A DNA stretch of 64,000 nt from Flavobacterium aquariorum (GCF_003254745.1 NZ_QKXH01000004.1:124001-188000), one strand, 5' to 3'; positions 19,180-27,317 are shown, counted from the first letter of the stretch. Program-made: numbers and translations. Notes: a model not told the origin generated them from the sequence alone.

Positions 19180-19617
19180 TCACTTCAAATACAAACAATG
19201 ATTAAAATAATCGATTATTCCTTTGCCTTTCATTAAAACATCGGCGCCAATTATGCCATGAACAGGTTTTACTTTATAATGATTTAGAGCTTCATTGACA
19301 TGAGATAAATCGAAAATTACGAGATTCAATTTATTGGTTGCCCATTTCCCTAATTGGAGTTGGTTCTTGGAGGACATTTGTGTGAGCATACCTGTTGCTC
19401 CTGCACCCGAAGCTTTGGTTTTAGAATTTTTAGCTTCCAATGCAAAATGTTCAATACTTTCAAATCCCACACAGCTGTTAGAAGCGCCTGTATCCAGTAT
19501 GAAATTCCCTTTTACACCATTGATTTTGGCTTTGATCAAAAGGTGTTGTGTTTTGGTAATTTTAAACTTGATTTTTTTATAATCTACTTTCTTAAGTTTA
19601 GCGTGTAAATTTTTCAT
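19180..19617 (-). CDS. Retropepsin-like aspartic protease
   Basis: The 145-residue protein carries a single retroviral-type aspartic protease domain: FILDTGASNS with catalytic Asp at about residue 42, and the C-terminal HGIIGADVLMKGKGIIDY flap/dimer segment. It should act as a homodimer, like retropepsins. The ATG giving MKNLHAKLKK was chosen over a TTG 8 codons upstream. No signal peptide or membrane segment is visible, so it is probably cytoplasmic. It lies 40 nt downstream of the CHAT gene on the same strand. Substrate unknown; proteins of the same operon are natural candidates. Confidence 0.88.
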   Translation of the reverse strand: MKNLHAKLKKVDYKKIKFKITKTQHLLIKAKINGVKGNFILDTGASNSCVGFESIEHFALEAKNSKTKASGAGATGMLTQMSSKNQLQLGKWATNKLNLVIFDLSHVNEALNHYKVKPVHGIIGADVLMKGKGIIDYFNHCLYLK

Positions 19618-19657
19618 GTTAGAAATGTCTTTTTTTTGCAAGGTAAAAATAGTGTTC

Positions 19658-22324
19658 CTAATGATTCTTTTTCTTTTTGGACTTGATTTTTTCTTTTTTT
19701 ATACGCTTAGTAATCAATTTGAATAATATAAAACCGCCAAAAAATATCATAATAATTACGAAACCCAGCAGTAAATAGTTGTTTTTTTCTTTGTTTTCGA
19801 GACTGCCATAATATACAAAAGGAGCCCAATAATAAGGTGATTTTTTTGCGTTTGGAATGTTCTTGTTTTTTATAAAATCAAGTTTGGCCTTTGCATTGGC
19901 TTCAAAATAGGAGTCGTTTTTCTTGACGTATTTATAGAAATCACCCATAAATATAGATGTAGTATAATCATTTACTTTCCATAAAGAGAATAACAAATTT
20001 TGAGCTCCTGCAAACTGAAAACCTCTAGCGATACTCATTGCTCCTTCGGATTTGTAGAGTTTGCCAATTCCCGTTTCGCAAGCACTTAAGACAACCAAAT
20101 TCGGATTTATGTCAAGGTGATATAGCTCGGAGTAGAGTACTTCGCGATCGTAAAATTTAATGCTGGCAGGTGTTTCTATGTCTCCGGCAGTGGCATGGGT
20201 GGACAAATGCAGAATGGAATAAGCTGGAGCATTATTTTTGAAGTTTTGAAACGAGGCAGAATCATTTTCAAAAAAGCGTCCTTTGAAACTGGTTTTAATG
20301 GATTGTAGTTCGGTTTTGGAATAGGTCAAGGTGTAATTGGTTTTTTCGAAAATGGGAAAGATGCCCAAAACCGTTTTTTCTTTTGGAGAAAAAGGTTTAG
20401 CATTGAGATAAAAACTGGCTGAATTGTTGTAAGCAATATTGAAATCATGCAACAAATAATGCATTTTTTCAAAATTGGTGGTGTTGGATTCTTTGGTGAT
20501 TAAGGCTTCAAACGGTAGAAAATCAAGGACGCCATCTGGAACAATAACAAGATTTTTATAGGATGCATTTTTGGGAAATTGTAATTTGTCATAGGCTATT
20601 TTTCCAAAATGATTGTAACCATTTATGTCATCGGTAATCGCATTAGAATCATTAAAATAAGCAATAAATTGCCAAAAGTAAACAGAATAATGAGCATCAT
20701 TGCTAAAAGAATTTATTGCTATTTTCTCCTTTTGTTTGCCACCCAAAACAAAATAATACATTTTCTCATAACCCGAAAAATAATAAATCATCGATGCATC
20801 GTCTGATTCGAGTTTGGAATACAATACATTTAAATTTATCGACTCTTCTTTAAAGCTGCTGTTGTCAGCCTGAAGTTCTTTTAACAAAAGCATGGTTTCA
20901 TTTTGCTTTTTGATGGCTTTGTTTATTTTGTAAATATTTGCTAACTCACCTTTTTGCTGTTCTTGTAGAATTTCATTATTCCAAAATTGTAATTCCTGAA
21001 TCTTTTGTTTTTCTTTTTTTGAAGCATTTCTATTCCTGGAAAGTTCGCTTTTTAAAACACCCGATTTAGTGCGTTCAGCGAGTTGAAAAGCTTGTTCAAT
21101 ATAACTGATTTTGTTTTCTTTTTTATATAAATGATTATAAATCGCAATGCATTTTTCGGTTCGATTGATTATCCGGACTTGATTGATGATTTTAGAATTT
21201 TCATAAAGCAACAAACTGCCCATTAATTCTTCGATAGGAAAACAAAGGTTATAGATCTGTAATGCTTTCTTAGGCTGGTTTTGTTGGTTATAAATGTCGG
21301 CTTGTAGATCTAAAGCATCGAGTAAAACGTTTTCGGCATACAAAGAGCTTTGCAGCGGTACAGTTCTTTTTTGACCGCCATATAATGGAATTAAGGATTG
21401 ATAAACCAGCTGAATGGATTGAAGAGCTTTAGGTATTTTCCTTTGTTCGAAAAACAATAATGCTTCTTCATAATATAACTTTGCGATGGATCGAACTCCA
21501 TGATTTTTGGAAGAAAAGAAAAGAGTTTTTGCTTTTTCGAAATAGACATTTGCTTTTTCAAAATCGTTTCTTTGTCCATAAAGAGAAGCCAAATTTCGAT
21601 AGCAATTCGATAAGGACTCAGATTGATTTTTTTCATTTTTTAAAAGTTGAATTGCTTTTTCGTAGCTGTCTTCTGCCTTGAAATAGTTTTTTGAATCAAA
21701 AGCTGTTTCTTTGGCATTTATTAAATAGTTATTTCCCAGATTATTCAATAAGTTCCCTTTTTGAAGTGAAGAAAGGTTGGTTGTTTTTAAAGCGTTTTCT
21801 AATAAATCAATAGCTAAGGTATTCCTACCTGAACTCTGATAAACATTTGAAAGATTGAGAAGGGCTGCTGTTTTTTTGCTTTCATTTTTCTCAATATTGG
21901 CAATAAAATAATAGTGTTTAATGGTGTTTTCGGCATTATCATAATCCCCCATTATTGTGTATAAATTACCTAATGGTTTGAGACAATATTCGATTATGTC
22001 ATAATCTGCGAGTTGGTAAGTTTGATATGTTTTCCATGCTTTTTCATAACTGATTATGGCTTGGTTTGTTTTGCCAAATTCATTTTCGAAATAGGCTTTG
22101 TTGCAGTTTAAAATCACGATGGATAGCAATCCTTCTTTTGATTTTTTGTCTTGGTTTTTCCAAAAATTGGTTTCAATGGTATTGAGGTTATTTATTCCTT
22201 CCAATGATGGATTGGCGACAAAATAATCAATAGCATCGTAGGTTATCTCTTCTTGCGTATGTTTTTTTTGTCCGAATACATTCAGAGAAACTAAGAGGCA
22301 CAAGAAGATTATTTTTTTTGGCAT
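19658..22324 (-). CDS. Exported TPR-CHAT caspase-like protease with C-terminal membrane anchor
   Basis: The 888-residue protein has a signal peptide (MPKKIIFLCLLVSLNVFGQ) and a long array of tetratricopeptide-like helices (about 30-480). A CHAT peptidase domain follows (about 590-835). The catalytic dyad is intact: His at about 710 in HLSTHATAG and Cys at about 749 in VVLSACETG. Near the end a single hydrophobic helix (about 845-866) precedes a lysine-rich tail, so TPR and CHAT parts should face the periplasm with the tail inside. CHAT proteases of the separase/caspase clan usually cleave a partner that binds the TPR region; gasdermin and Csx30 are known cases. Here no such partner is recognised. 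It is the second gene of an operon, 37 nt after the PKD/barrel gene. Confidence 0.92.
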   Translation of the reverse strand: MPKKIIFLCLLVSLNVFGQKKHTQEEITYDAIDYFVANPSLEGINNLNTIETNFWKNQDKKSKEGLLSIVILNCNKAYFENEFGKTNQAIISYEKAWKTYQTYQLADYDIIEYCLKPLGNLYTIMGDYDNAENTIKHYYFIANIEKNESKKTAALLNLSNVYQSSGRNTLAIDLLENALKTTNLSSLQKGNLLNNLGNNYLINAKETAFDSKNYFKAEDSYEKAIQLLKNEKNQSESLSNCYRNLASLYGQRNDFEKANVYFEKAKTLFFSSKNHGVRSIAKLYYEEALLFFEQRKIPKALQSIQLVYQSLIPLYGGQKRTVPLQSSLYAENVLLDALDLQADIYNQQNQPKKALQIYNLCFPIEELMGSLLLYENSKIINQVRIINRTEKCIAIYNHLYKKENKISYIEQAFQLAERTKSGVLKSELSRNRNASKKEKQKIQELQFWNNEILQEQQKGELANIYKINKAIKKQNETMLLLKELQADNSSFKEESINLNVLYSKLESDDASMIYYFSGYEKMYYFVLGGKQKEKIAINSFSNDAHYSVYFWQFIAYFNDSNAITDDINGYNHFGKIAYDKLQFPKNASYKNLVIVPDGVLDFLPFEALITKESNTTNFEKMHYLLHDFNIAYNNSASFYLNAKPFSPKEKTVLGIFPIFEKTNYTLTYSKTELQSIKTSFKGRFFENDSASFQNFKNNAPAYSILHLSTHATAGDIETPASIKFYDREVLYSELYHLDINPNLVVLSACETGIGKLYKSEGAMSIARGFQFAGAQNLLFSLWKVNDYTTSIFMGDFYKYVKKNDSYFEANAKAKLDFIKNKNIPNAKKSPYYWAPFVYYGSLENKEKNNYLLLGFVIIMIFFGGFILFKLITKRIKKEKIKSKKKKNH

Positions 22325-22361
22325 AACTTTTATCTTATTGGTGTTTTCTAGGGATTAAATC

Positions 22362-24311
22362 CTAGAACTTCCATATACCATACAACTGAATATAATTAAA
22401 GTTATTGTCAAAGTTGAGTACATAACGCGCTCCCAAGCTAGGACCAATTCTTGCAAAACCAGCTGTAAAGTCGAATAATAATCCCGATTTTAATTCGGCA
22501 AACGAATTTGAGGATGTAGTGGTTGAGTATTCTGTTCGTATGAGGAATTTGTCTGAAGTTCCTTCGTACACATCGGTTTTGATGTTTTGTGTTTGCTGCT
22601 CGGATACATTCATATTGATTTGAAATCCTGCCCCGACACCAAAATAAGTTGAAAGATTATATCGGAACAATAATGGAATTTCCCAGTTGATATTTTTGTT
22701 TTCAATGGATGTGGTTATTTTTTTTAAATTCACTGTGCCTGTACTTTGGTCAACTTTTTCTGAGAAAGTTGTTTCTCCATCATAGGAAGTAAAACTATTT
22801 AAAAATTCGGCTTGCCCATAATAGCGATACGATTTAAAAGGAGAAACAGTGGCGCCAACAAAATAACTTTTTGAATTGTCTAAATTGGAGTAAAAGTTAT
22901 AACCCGCTTTGGCTCCAATAGATATACCGGGAGTGAATCGGGTAGTGGCATAATTGGTGATAATAGGTTCATTTTTGTCGAAAATTATGGCCGTTCTGCT
23001 TTTGGTTTTCACTTTGTGAAAGTCTTCATTGAATTTCATAGAGTATTTTACAAATCCTTTGGTACTGTCTATTTCTTTTACGTTTTTTTGATTACTTCCG
23101 GGCAAATAAATGTTTCTGAAAATAAAGAAAATCTGGGTCTCTCTTTCGATAACATCCAAGCAACTGGTTGTAGCCACTTCGCCTTTGGGACAAATGGGAC
23201 ATTCGGGATACATGCCTTCAATTTTCAAAGAGCTTTTGTCAAACATGTCTGGGATGTCAGTTTCGAGTTGAATTTTTCTCGCTGGACCTTCGCCGTTGTT
23301 TTGAAAACTGGTTTTGAATTTAACTCTTTTGTATCGTACTAATCTATAATTCATAAAACTTCCGTTCGACCCCATTTTGTTAGGATCGTGGGAAGTAACG
23401 ATTTCCATTTCCAGATTTTTTATTTTATGGTTTTTAAAACTTCGATTGGGCACATAGATAGATCGCATGGTTATAGTGGCACTCGTGTCTTTGATCATTT
23501 CGGGAGTAGTTTTGAAAGTGTAAAAAACATTTCGGGTTTCGCCGGGATTGTGATCATCGATTTCTAAAATGGAAACATCTTTATAATTGTTTGTAGCCGC
23601 TAATAAAGTGGAATCTAAATCGGTTTCATTGGTTGTTTCTCTATATTTTTTGGCGAAAGCCAAAGTGTTATTCGAAGCCAAATAACGGTTTGAATTATCG
23701 ATATCATCTGCTGAAACAACATTGTTTTCTTTTACGGTTCTTTCATTAGCATAAGATCTTACTTCCTGTAAATCGAAATTGTTTTTTTTGAATTGCTTTT
23801 CATTGAAAAAAAGATAGAGTTTTCCGTTAGTTACATAATTCTCCAAATTTTCATAACTCACCACTACTTGTATTTCCTGTTCCGGGATGGGATCGCAGTT
23901 TTTGAAAATTGATAATCCATTTTGATCGGCAATAGAAGCGATGTCTTTATAGTTGGAATCCTCAATATCGTTGATTACTACTTTTTTGGGACGGGTAGCT
24001 GGTGGTTTTCCATTATCGTAATTGTTGGTTACGGTAAGGCGAGTTGTATAAGTTCCTTTGTTTTTATATACATGTTTAGGTTCGGCTTCTTTGCTATAAT
24101 GGCCATCGCCCAATTCCCACAAATAGGAGTAACTTGGTTTTGGAGCTCCCGCAATAGGAATTAATGGAGGTGTTTCGGGTTTGAAATTCACTAGATTTCC
24201 TTTTTGATCGTATCCAATATTGGCTCTTCGGGTAATGGTATCTTTTACTTTGACTTGTGAATAAAAAGGGAATGTGATAATAAGAAAAAAGACTATCAGC
24301 GATTTGTTCAT
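22362..24311 (-). CDS. PKD-domain protein with DUF7619-like domain and C-terminal beta-barrel
   Basis: The 649-residue protein has a signal peptide (MNKSLIVFFLIITFPFYSQ) and an early PKD domain (about 55-115: YLWELGDGHYSKEAEP, YTTRLTVTN). A middle domain contains SHDPNKM, a cysteine cluster YPECPICPKGEVATTSC, and IIFDKNEPIITNYATT, resembling the DUF7619-type domains of T9SS surface proteins. The last 180 residues look like an outer-membrane barrel (GISIGAKAGYNF, YYGQAEFLNSF, FGVGAGFQINM, GPSLGARYVLNF). It may anchor adhesive domains in the outer membrane. It is the first gene of the operon leading to CHAT, retropepsin and SprB-repeat genes. Confidence 0.85.
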   Translation of the reverse strand: MNKSLIVFFLIITFPFYSQVKVKDTITRRANIGYDQKGNLVNFKPETPPLIPIAGAPKPSYSYLWELGDGHYSKEAEPKHVYKNKGTYTTRLTVTNNYDNGKPPATRPKKVVINDIEDSNYKDIASIADQNGLSIFKNCDPIPEQEIQVVVSYENLENYVTNGKLYLFFNEKQFKKNNFDLQEVRSYANERTVKENNVVSADDIDNSNRYLASNNTLAFAKKYRETTNETDLDSTLLAATNNYKDVSILEIDDHNPGETRNVFYTFKTTPEMIKDTSATITMRSIYVPNRSFKNHKIKNLEMEIVTSHDPNKMGSNGSFMNYRLVRYKRVKFKTSFQNNGEGPARKIQLETDIPDMFDKSSLKIEGMYPECPICPKGEVATTSCLDVIERETQIFFIFRNIYLPGSNQKNVKEIDSTKGFVKYSMKFNEDFHKVKTKSRTAIIFDKNEPIITNYATTRFTPGISIGAKAGYNFYSNLDNSKSYFVGATVSPFKSYRYYGQAEFLNSFTSYDGETTFSEKVDQSTGTVNLKKITTSIENKNINWEIPLLFRYNLSTYFGVGAGFQINMNVSEQQTQNIKTDVYEGTSDKFLIRTEYSTTTSSNSFAELKSGLLFDFTAGFARIGPSLGARYVLNFDNNFNYIQLYGIWKF

Positions 24312-24389
24312 ATCTGGTTATTTTGGTCGGTCATTATAGCTTTGTGAACGTTCGAAAACGCAACTTCAATTCAAATTATTTTTAAATGT

Positions 24390-24421
24390 AAAAAAAAGCG
24401 GTGATCAAATCACCACTTTTT
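24390..24421 (-). terminator. Terminator after the lipoprotein gene
   Basis: On the minus strand AAAAAGTGGTGAT, a short loop, ATCACCGCTTTTTTTT form a stem with a T-run right after the lipoprotein stop codon. This makes the lipoprotein a separate transcription unit from the PKD/CHAT operon. Confidence 0.8.
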
Positions 24422-24442
24422 CTTGTTTATTTGAATTGTAAC

Positions 24443-25435
24443 TTATTGAATAGCATTGATTGCAGCTATTAATTGCTCTTCGGTTCCTACAGTTGTTTCG
24501 GCCAATGTGAAAGTGTACACATCATTTGCGGCTACAGTAACAGCTTTGATTGCCCATCTCCATTGTCCATTGTCTTCGGTGGCAAAGATTACATGACAAG
24601 CCAGTCCAATTGGAATTTGACCGTAGTGCTCGCTGAATAATCCTGCGGCAGTATAAGTGTCTAGTTTGGCTAGAGCATTTTGACCTTCTCCATCATAGGA
24701 TAGATAAATAGCACTGTTGGTGTTGTCGTAACCTTCTGGAGCATCGGCAAGAATGGTGGTTTTTGGCCTTGGGTCACTGTAGAATTTATCTACGTTGGTC
24801 CATCCAAAGTTTCCAAAAGAAACATAATAATTGTTTCCTTCTCCTTGTACTCCGCCTTTTCCACCGTTGGTGCCAGCCGCATCAGCCGCATTTCTCCAAA
24901 CTAAGTTTTCTGGATCTTCTAAATTGCCTGTCCAAAGTAGCATTCCAGTTTCAAGACCACCGGTTAAGCTTGCTGGGACAAGAAGGGTCATTGTGGCTAA
25001 TGATTCAAGGGCTACTCCGTCTTGAGTTGCTTTGATGTAAAATTCTCCGCCAGAAATCAGTAAGTTTTTCTTTCCGTCTGTGGTTAAACCCATGGTTGGT
25101 TTGTTGGCCACCAGCATGTGTCCTTTGTCAAATAATTCAACATATTCGATGTTGATAGCGCCGGTCACTGCAACTCCATTTTTTCTAAGGTAGTCTCTGT
25201 TGATTATTAATTTCACCCCTTTCGCTGAAGTTAGCGTTACTGATCCTGAGGCCTCGGTGATGGTGAAGGTTTGTTTTAGTTTTGTTAATGCTTCGGTTCT
25301 TACTTCTTTGAATTCGGTAGCAGTTGCTGGAATGTTTGGAATTTCATTGTTATCGGTAATGTTGTCGTTTGTACAGCTTACCATTGCAATTGTTCCTAAA
25401 AATAAAAGAGCGATTGATTTTAAATTTCTGTTCAT
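24443..25435 (-). CDS. Lipoprotein of unknown function, first gene downstream of the triple promoter motif
   Basis: The 330-residue protein has a lipobox signal (IALLFLGTIAMVSC, lipidated Cys at about 21). The body has beta-rich segments of a type seen in many Bacteroidota surface proteins: GVKLIINRDYLRKNGVAVTGAINIEYVEL, then GHMLVANKPTMGLTTDGKKNLLISGGEFYIKA. Further on it has GNFGWTNVDKFYSDPRPKTT. I do not recognise an enzyme motif. Three tandem promoter-like motifs lie upstream, and a sigma factor gene is divergent, so it is probably the main regulated output of that sigma factor. Its own terminator follows. Confidence 0.85.
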   Translation of the reverse strand: MNRNLKSIALLFLGTIAMVSCTNDNITDNNEIPNIPATATEFKEVRTEALTKLKQTFTITEASGSVTLTSAKGVKLIINRDYLRKNGVAVTGAINIEYVELFDKGHMLVANKPTMGLTTDGKKNLLISGGEFYIKATQDGVALESLATMTLLVPASLTGGLETGMLLWTGNLEDPENLVWRNAADAAGTNGGKGGVQGEGNNYYVSFGNFGWTNVDKFYSDPRPKTTILADAPEGYDNTNSAIYLSYDGEGQNALAKLDTYTAAGLFSEHYGQIPIGLACHVIFATEDNGQWRWAIKAVTVAANDVYTFTLAETTVGTEEQLIAAINAIQ

Positions 25436-25520
25436 GATTTCTAAGTTTTTTTAAATCTGTCTTGGAAATATCCAGGAGGTTGTTTCAGATTCTGGTTGTT
25501 AATTATTGTTTCTTTTTGTC

Positions 25521-25550
25521 TATATCAATTAAGGTTTGATATTGTTACCC
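25521..25550 (-). promoter_or_regulatory. Promoter-like motif copy 1 (GGGTAAC-N15-TTGATATA)
   Basis: On the minus strand GGGTAAC (25550-25544) is followed after exactly 15 nt by TTGATATA (25528-25521), about 85 nt upstream of the lipoprotein ATG. AAAACAA precedes the upstream box. The layout fits an ECF-sigma promoter, with this copy closest to the gene. Confidence 0.65.
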
Positions 25551-25589
25551 TTGTTTTTGAAATTTCTTTTTTAATTCTAATTTCATTCT

Positions 25590-25619
25590 TATATCAACTT
25601 TAGTTTTGATTTGTTACCC
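25590..25619 (-). promoter_or_regulatory. Promoter-like motif copy 2 (GGGTAAC-N15-TTGATATA)
   Basis: Second copy with identical boxes, identical 15-nt spacing and the same AAAACAA flank, 69 bp upstream of copy 1. The spacer sequence differs from copy 1, so the boxes are conserved rather than simply duplicated recently. Confidence 0.65.
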
Positions 25620-25738
25620 TTGTTTTTTTTATCGAGTAATTAATGTCCAAATCGTATTGATAAAATTGAGCCCTATTTTTTTTAAATTTTCCATAATCTA
25701 AAAGTTTTTTAAATTTTCTAATTATTGATTTATATAGT

Positions 25739-25769
25739 TATATCAACTTGGTCTTGTAATTGTTACCCC
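25739..25769 (-). promoter_or_regulatory. Promoter-like motif copy 3 (GGGGTAAC-N15-TTGATATA)
   Basis: Third copy, 149 bp upstream of copy 2, with the same boxes and 15-nt spacing and one extra G in the upstream box. All three copies point toward the lipoprotein gene and away from the sigma factor gene. Confidence 0.6.
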
Positions 25770-25800
25770 TTGCTTTGATTTTAGTTCTAAATATCTGGTT

Positions 25801-25935
25801 TTACGAATCTGCGTAAGGGATATTAGTAAGCTACCGAAGTAGCGCGGATAGCCCGACCGCATTATGAGAAGAGGCCGAATGAGCGCAAAGAGAGTTGGCC
25901 TCTTTTCATAATGGGGTTATGCCCACAAGATTGCC
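25801..25935. repeat. Structured multi-hairpin element upstream of the ECF sigma gene
   Basis: Several helices follow one another. TTACG/CGTAA closes a 6-nt loop (25801-25816), GCTAC-CGAA-GTAGC spans 25830-25843, and GCGG/CCGC encloses ATAGCCCGA (25843-25860). A 16-bp stem, ATTATGAGAAGAGGCC (25861-25876) with GGCCTCTTTTCATAAT (25897-25912), follows. The element is richer in G+C than its surroundings. It resembles, from memory, dispersed Flavobacterium repeats containing GGATAGCCCGACC, which would make it a REP-like element. It could also act as a leader RNA if transcribed with the sigma gene. The rest of the 570-nt gap holds the three promoter motifs and A/T-rich sequence. Confidence 0.6.
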
Positions 25936-26004
25936 TATATTCATAAAAGACGTTATGCAATGGTTTTCGCTCTTTTTTTAGTATTTTCGATGAAAAGTTT
26001 TTTT

Positions 26005-26589
26005 ATGGTTCCAACTACTGTTCATTCCGATCAAATGTATATTGAAGGATTGGCGAATAATGATTCGGCGATTATTCATGCGATTTATAAGAAGTTTGTA
26101 CCGAAAGTTGTCTCCTATATAAAGAACAATTCTGGTGATGAAGATAGGGCGCAGGATGTGATTCAGGAGGTGCTGATTTTGCTTTTTAACCAAGCCAAAG
26201 TCCAGCAATTGAGATTGACCTGTCCTTTCGATGCGTACTTTTTTTTGTTGTGCAAACGAAAATGGCTCAATGAGTTGAAAAAACATTCGAATAAAGGGGT
26301 AACAATTAAAGACGATTTGACATCTATACATGAATCTGCTGATGAAATGGTTTTGCAGACCGAATATTTTGACGAGAAGCAACAACTGTATGATGTGATG
26401 TTTCAAAAACTAGGCGAGAAGTGTCAGGAATTGCTCAAACTGAGTTTTACACTTCCTTCGATGGAGGAAGTGGCCGAAAAGCTAGCGGTAACATATGGGT
26501 ATGTTCGCAAGAAAAAATCACTTTGCATTGGTCAATTGACACAATGGATTCAAGAAACTAATCGCTTTAAATCTATAAAAAATACCTAG
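26005..26589 (+). CDS. ECF-type RNA polymerase sigma factor
   Basis: The roughly 194-residue protein has sigma region 2 (about 10-90: DEDRAQDVIQEVLILLFNQ, with the FDAYFFLLCKRKWLNELKK strand) and region 4 (about 130-185: LPSMEEVAEKLAVTYGYVRKKKSLCIGQL helix-turn-helix). Starts at 25960, 25990, 26005 and 26035 are all in frame. MVPTTVHSDQMYIEGLA was chosen because a TATTTTCG box at 25982-25989 suggests a start site near 25996 and similar proteins begin just before YIEGL. The stop is 2 nt before the next gene, a membrane partner that is probably its anti-sigma factor. Confidence 0.88.
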   Translation: MVPTTVHSDQMYIEGLANNDSAIIHAIYKKFVPKVVSYIKNNSGDEDRAQDVIQEVLILLFNQAKVQQLRLTCPFDAYFFLLCKRKWLNELKKHSNKGVTIKDDLTSIHESADEMVLQTEYFDEKQQLYDVMFQKLGEKCQELLKLSFTLPSMEEVAEKLAVTYGYVRKKKSLCIGQLTQWIQETNRFKSIKNT

Positions 26590-26591
26590 CC

Positions 26592-27317
26592 ATGAACGAA
26601 GAACACTTTTTGGAATTTGATGAATATCTTCAAGGCGAAATGACCGTTGAAGATCAACTGGCTTTTGAACAACAATTAAAAGATCAGCCTGATTTGGCTA
26701 TGGCTTTTGAAACCTATAAAGAGATGCATCTTCATTTGGAAAATAAGTTTGGTCAAACCGATGAATTAAACGCTTTCAAGAAGAATTTGAAAGGGATTTC
26801 TAAGGAACATTTTAAAAAGTCCAAGCCTAAGGTGATAGCTCTCAGACCATGGTATTATGTGGTTGCGGCATCGGTTGCAGTTTTGTTCGGTTTGTTCTTT
26901 TTGAATCAGAATTCAAATCCAACGTTTGAAGATTATAATCAACCGGAAACCGCTTTTTTTACCGAGCGGGGAGAAGCGAATAGTAATTTAAAATTGGCTC
27001 AGGATGCTTTTAATGCGAAAAGATATAAAGAGGCGATTTCGTTTTTTGAAACTATTTTAAAAGTGGACAAAAGTGCCGAAATTCAGTATTTTTATGGAGT
27101 GGCATTACTGGAGGAAAATAAATTGCCAGAAGCCGAAACTGTTTTTGCTGCCTTGAAAACGGGTAATTCCATTTATAAAAACAAAGCGATTTGGAGTTTG
27201 GCTTTGACTAAATTAAAACAAAAAGATTACAAAGCATGCAAAGAGCTCTTGCTGATGATTCCTGAGGATTATGAAGGAAATGATCAGGTTGATGCTTTGC
27301 TGAATGATTTGGATTAA
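26592..27317 (+). CDS. Probable anti-sigma factor with extracytoplasmic TPR domain
   Basis: The 241-residue protein has a cytoplasmic N-terminal part (FDEYLQGEMTVEDQLAFEQQLKDQP) of the kind seen in Bacteroidota anti-sigma proteins, without zinc ligands. One membrane helix (about 87-104) and a C-terminal TPR domain follow (about 128-235: AQDAFNAKRYKEAISFFETIL, AEIQYFYGVALLEENKLPEAE). It starts 2 nt after the sigma gene, so the two are almost certainly co-translated. The TPR part outside the cytoplasm could sense a partner protein, perhaps the exported TPR-CHAT protease or a misassembled surface protein. That link is inference. Confidence 0.85.
   Translation: MNEEHFLEFDEYLQGEMTVEDQLAFEQQLKDQPDLAMAFETYKEMHLHLENKFGQTDELNAFKKNLKGISKEHFKKSKPKVIALRPWYYVVAASVAVLFGLFFLNQNSNPTFEDYNQPETAFFTERGEANSNLKLAQDAFNAKRYKEAISFFETILKVDKSAEIQYFYGVALLEENKLPEAETVFAALKTGNSIYKNKAIWSLALTKLKQKDYKACKELLLMIPEDYEGNDQVDALLNDLD

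Noticed and set aside
26294..26320. GGGGTAACAATTAA within the sigma factor gene
   Set aside because: The second box is absent at the right spacing and the sequence is explained by coding.
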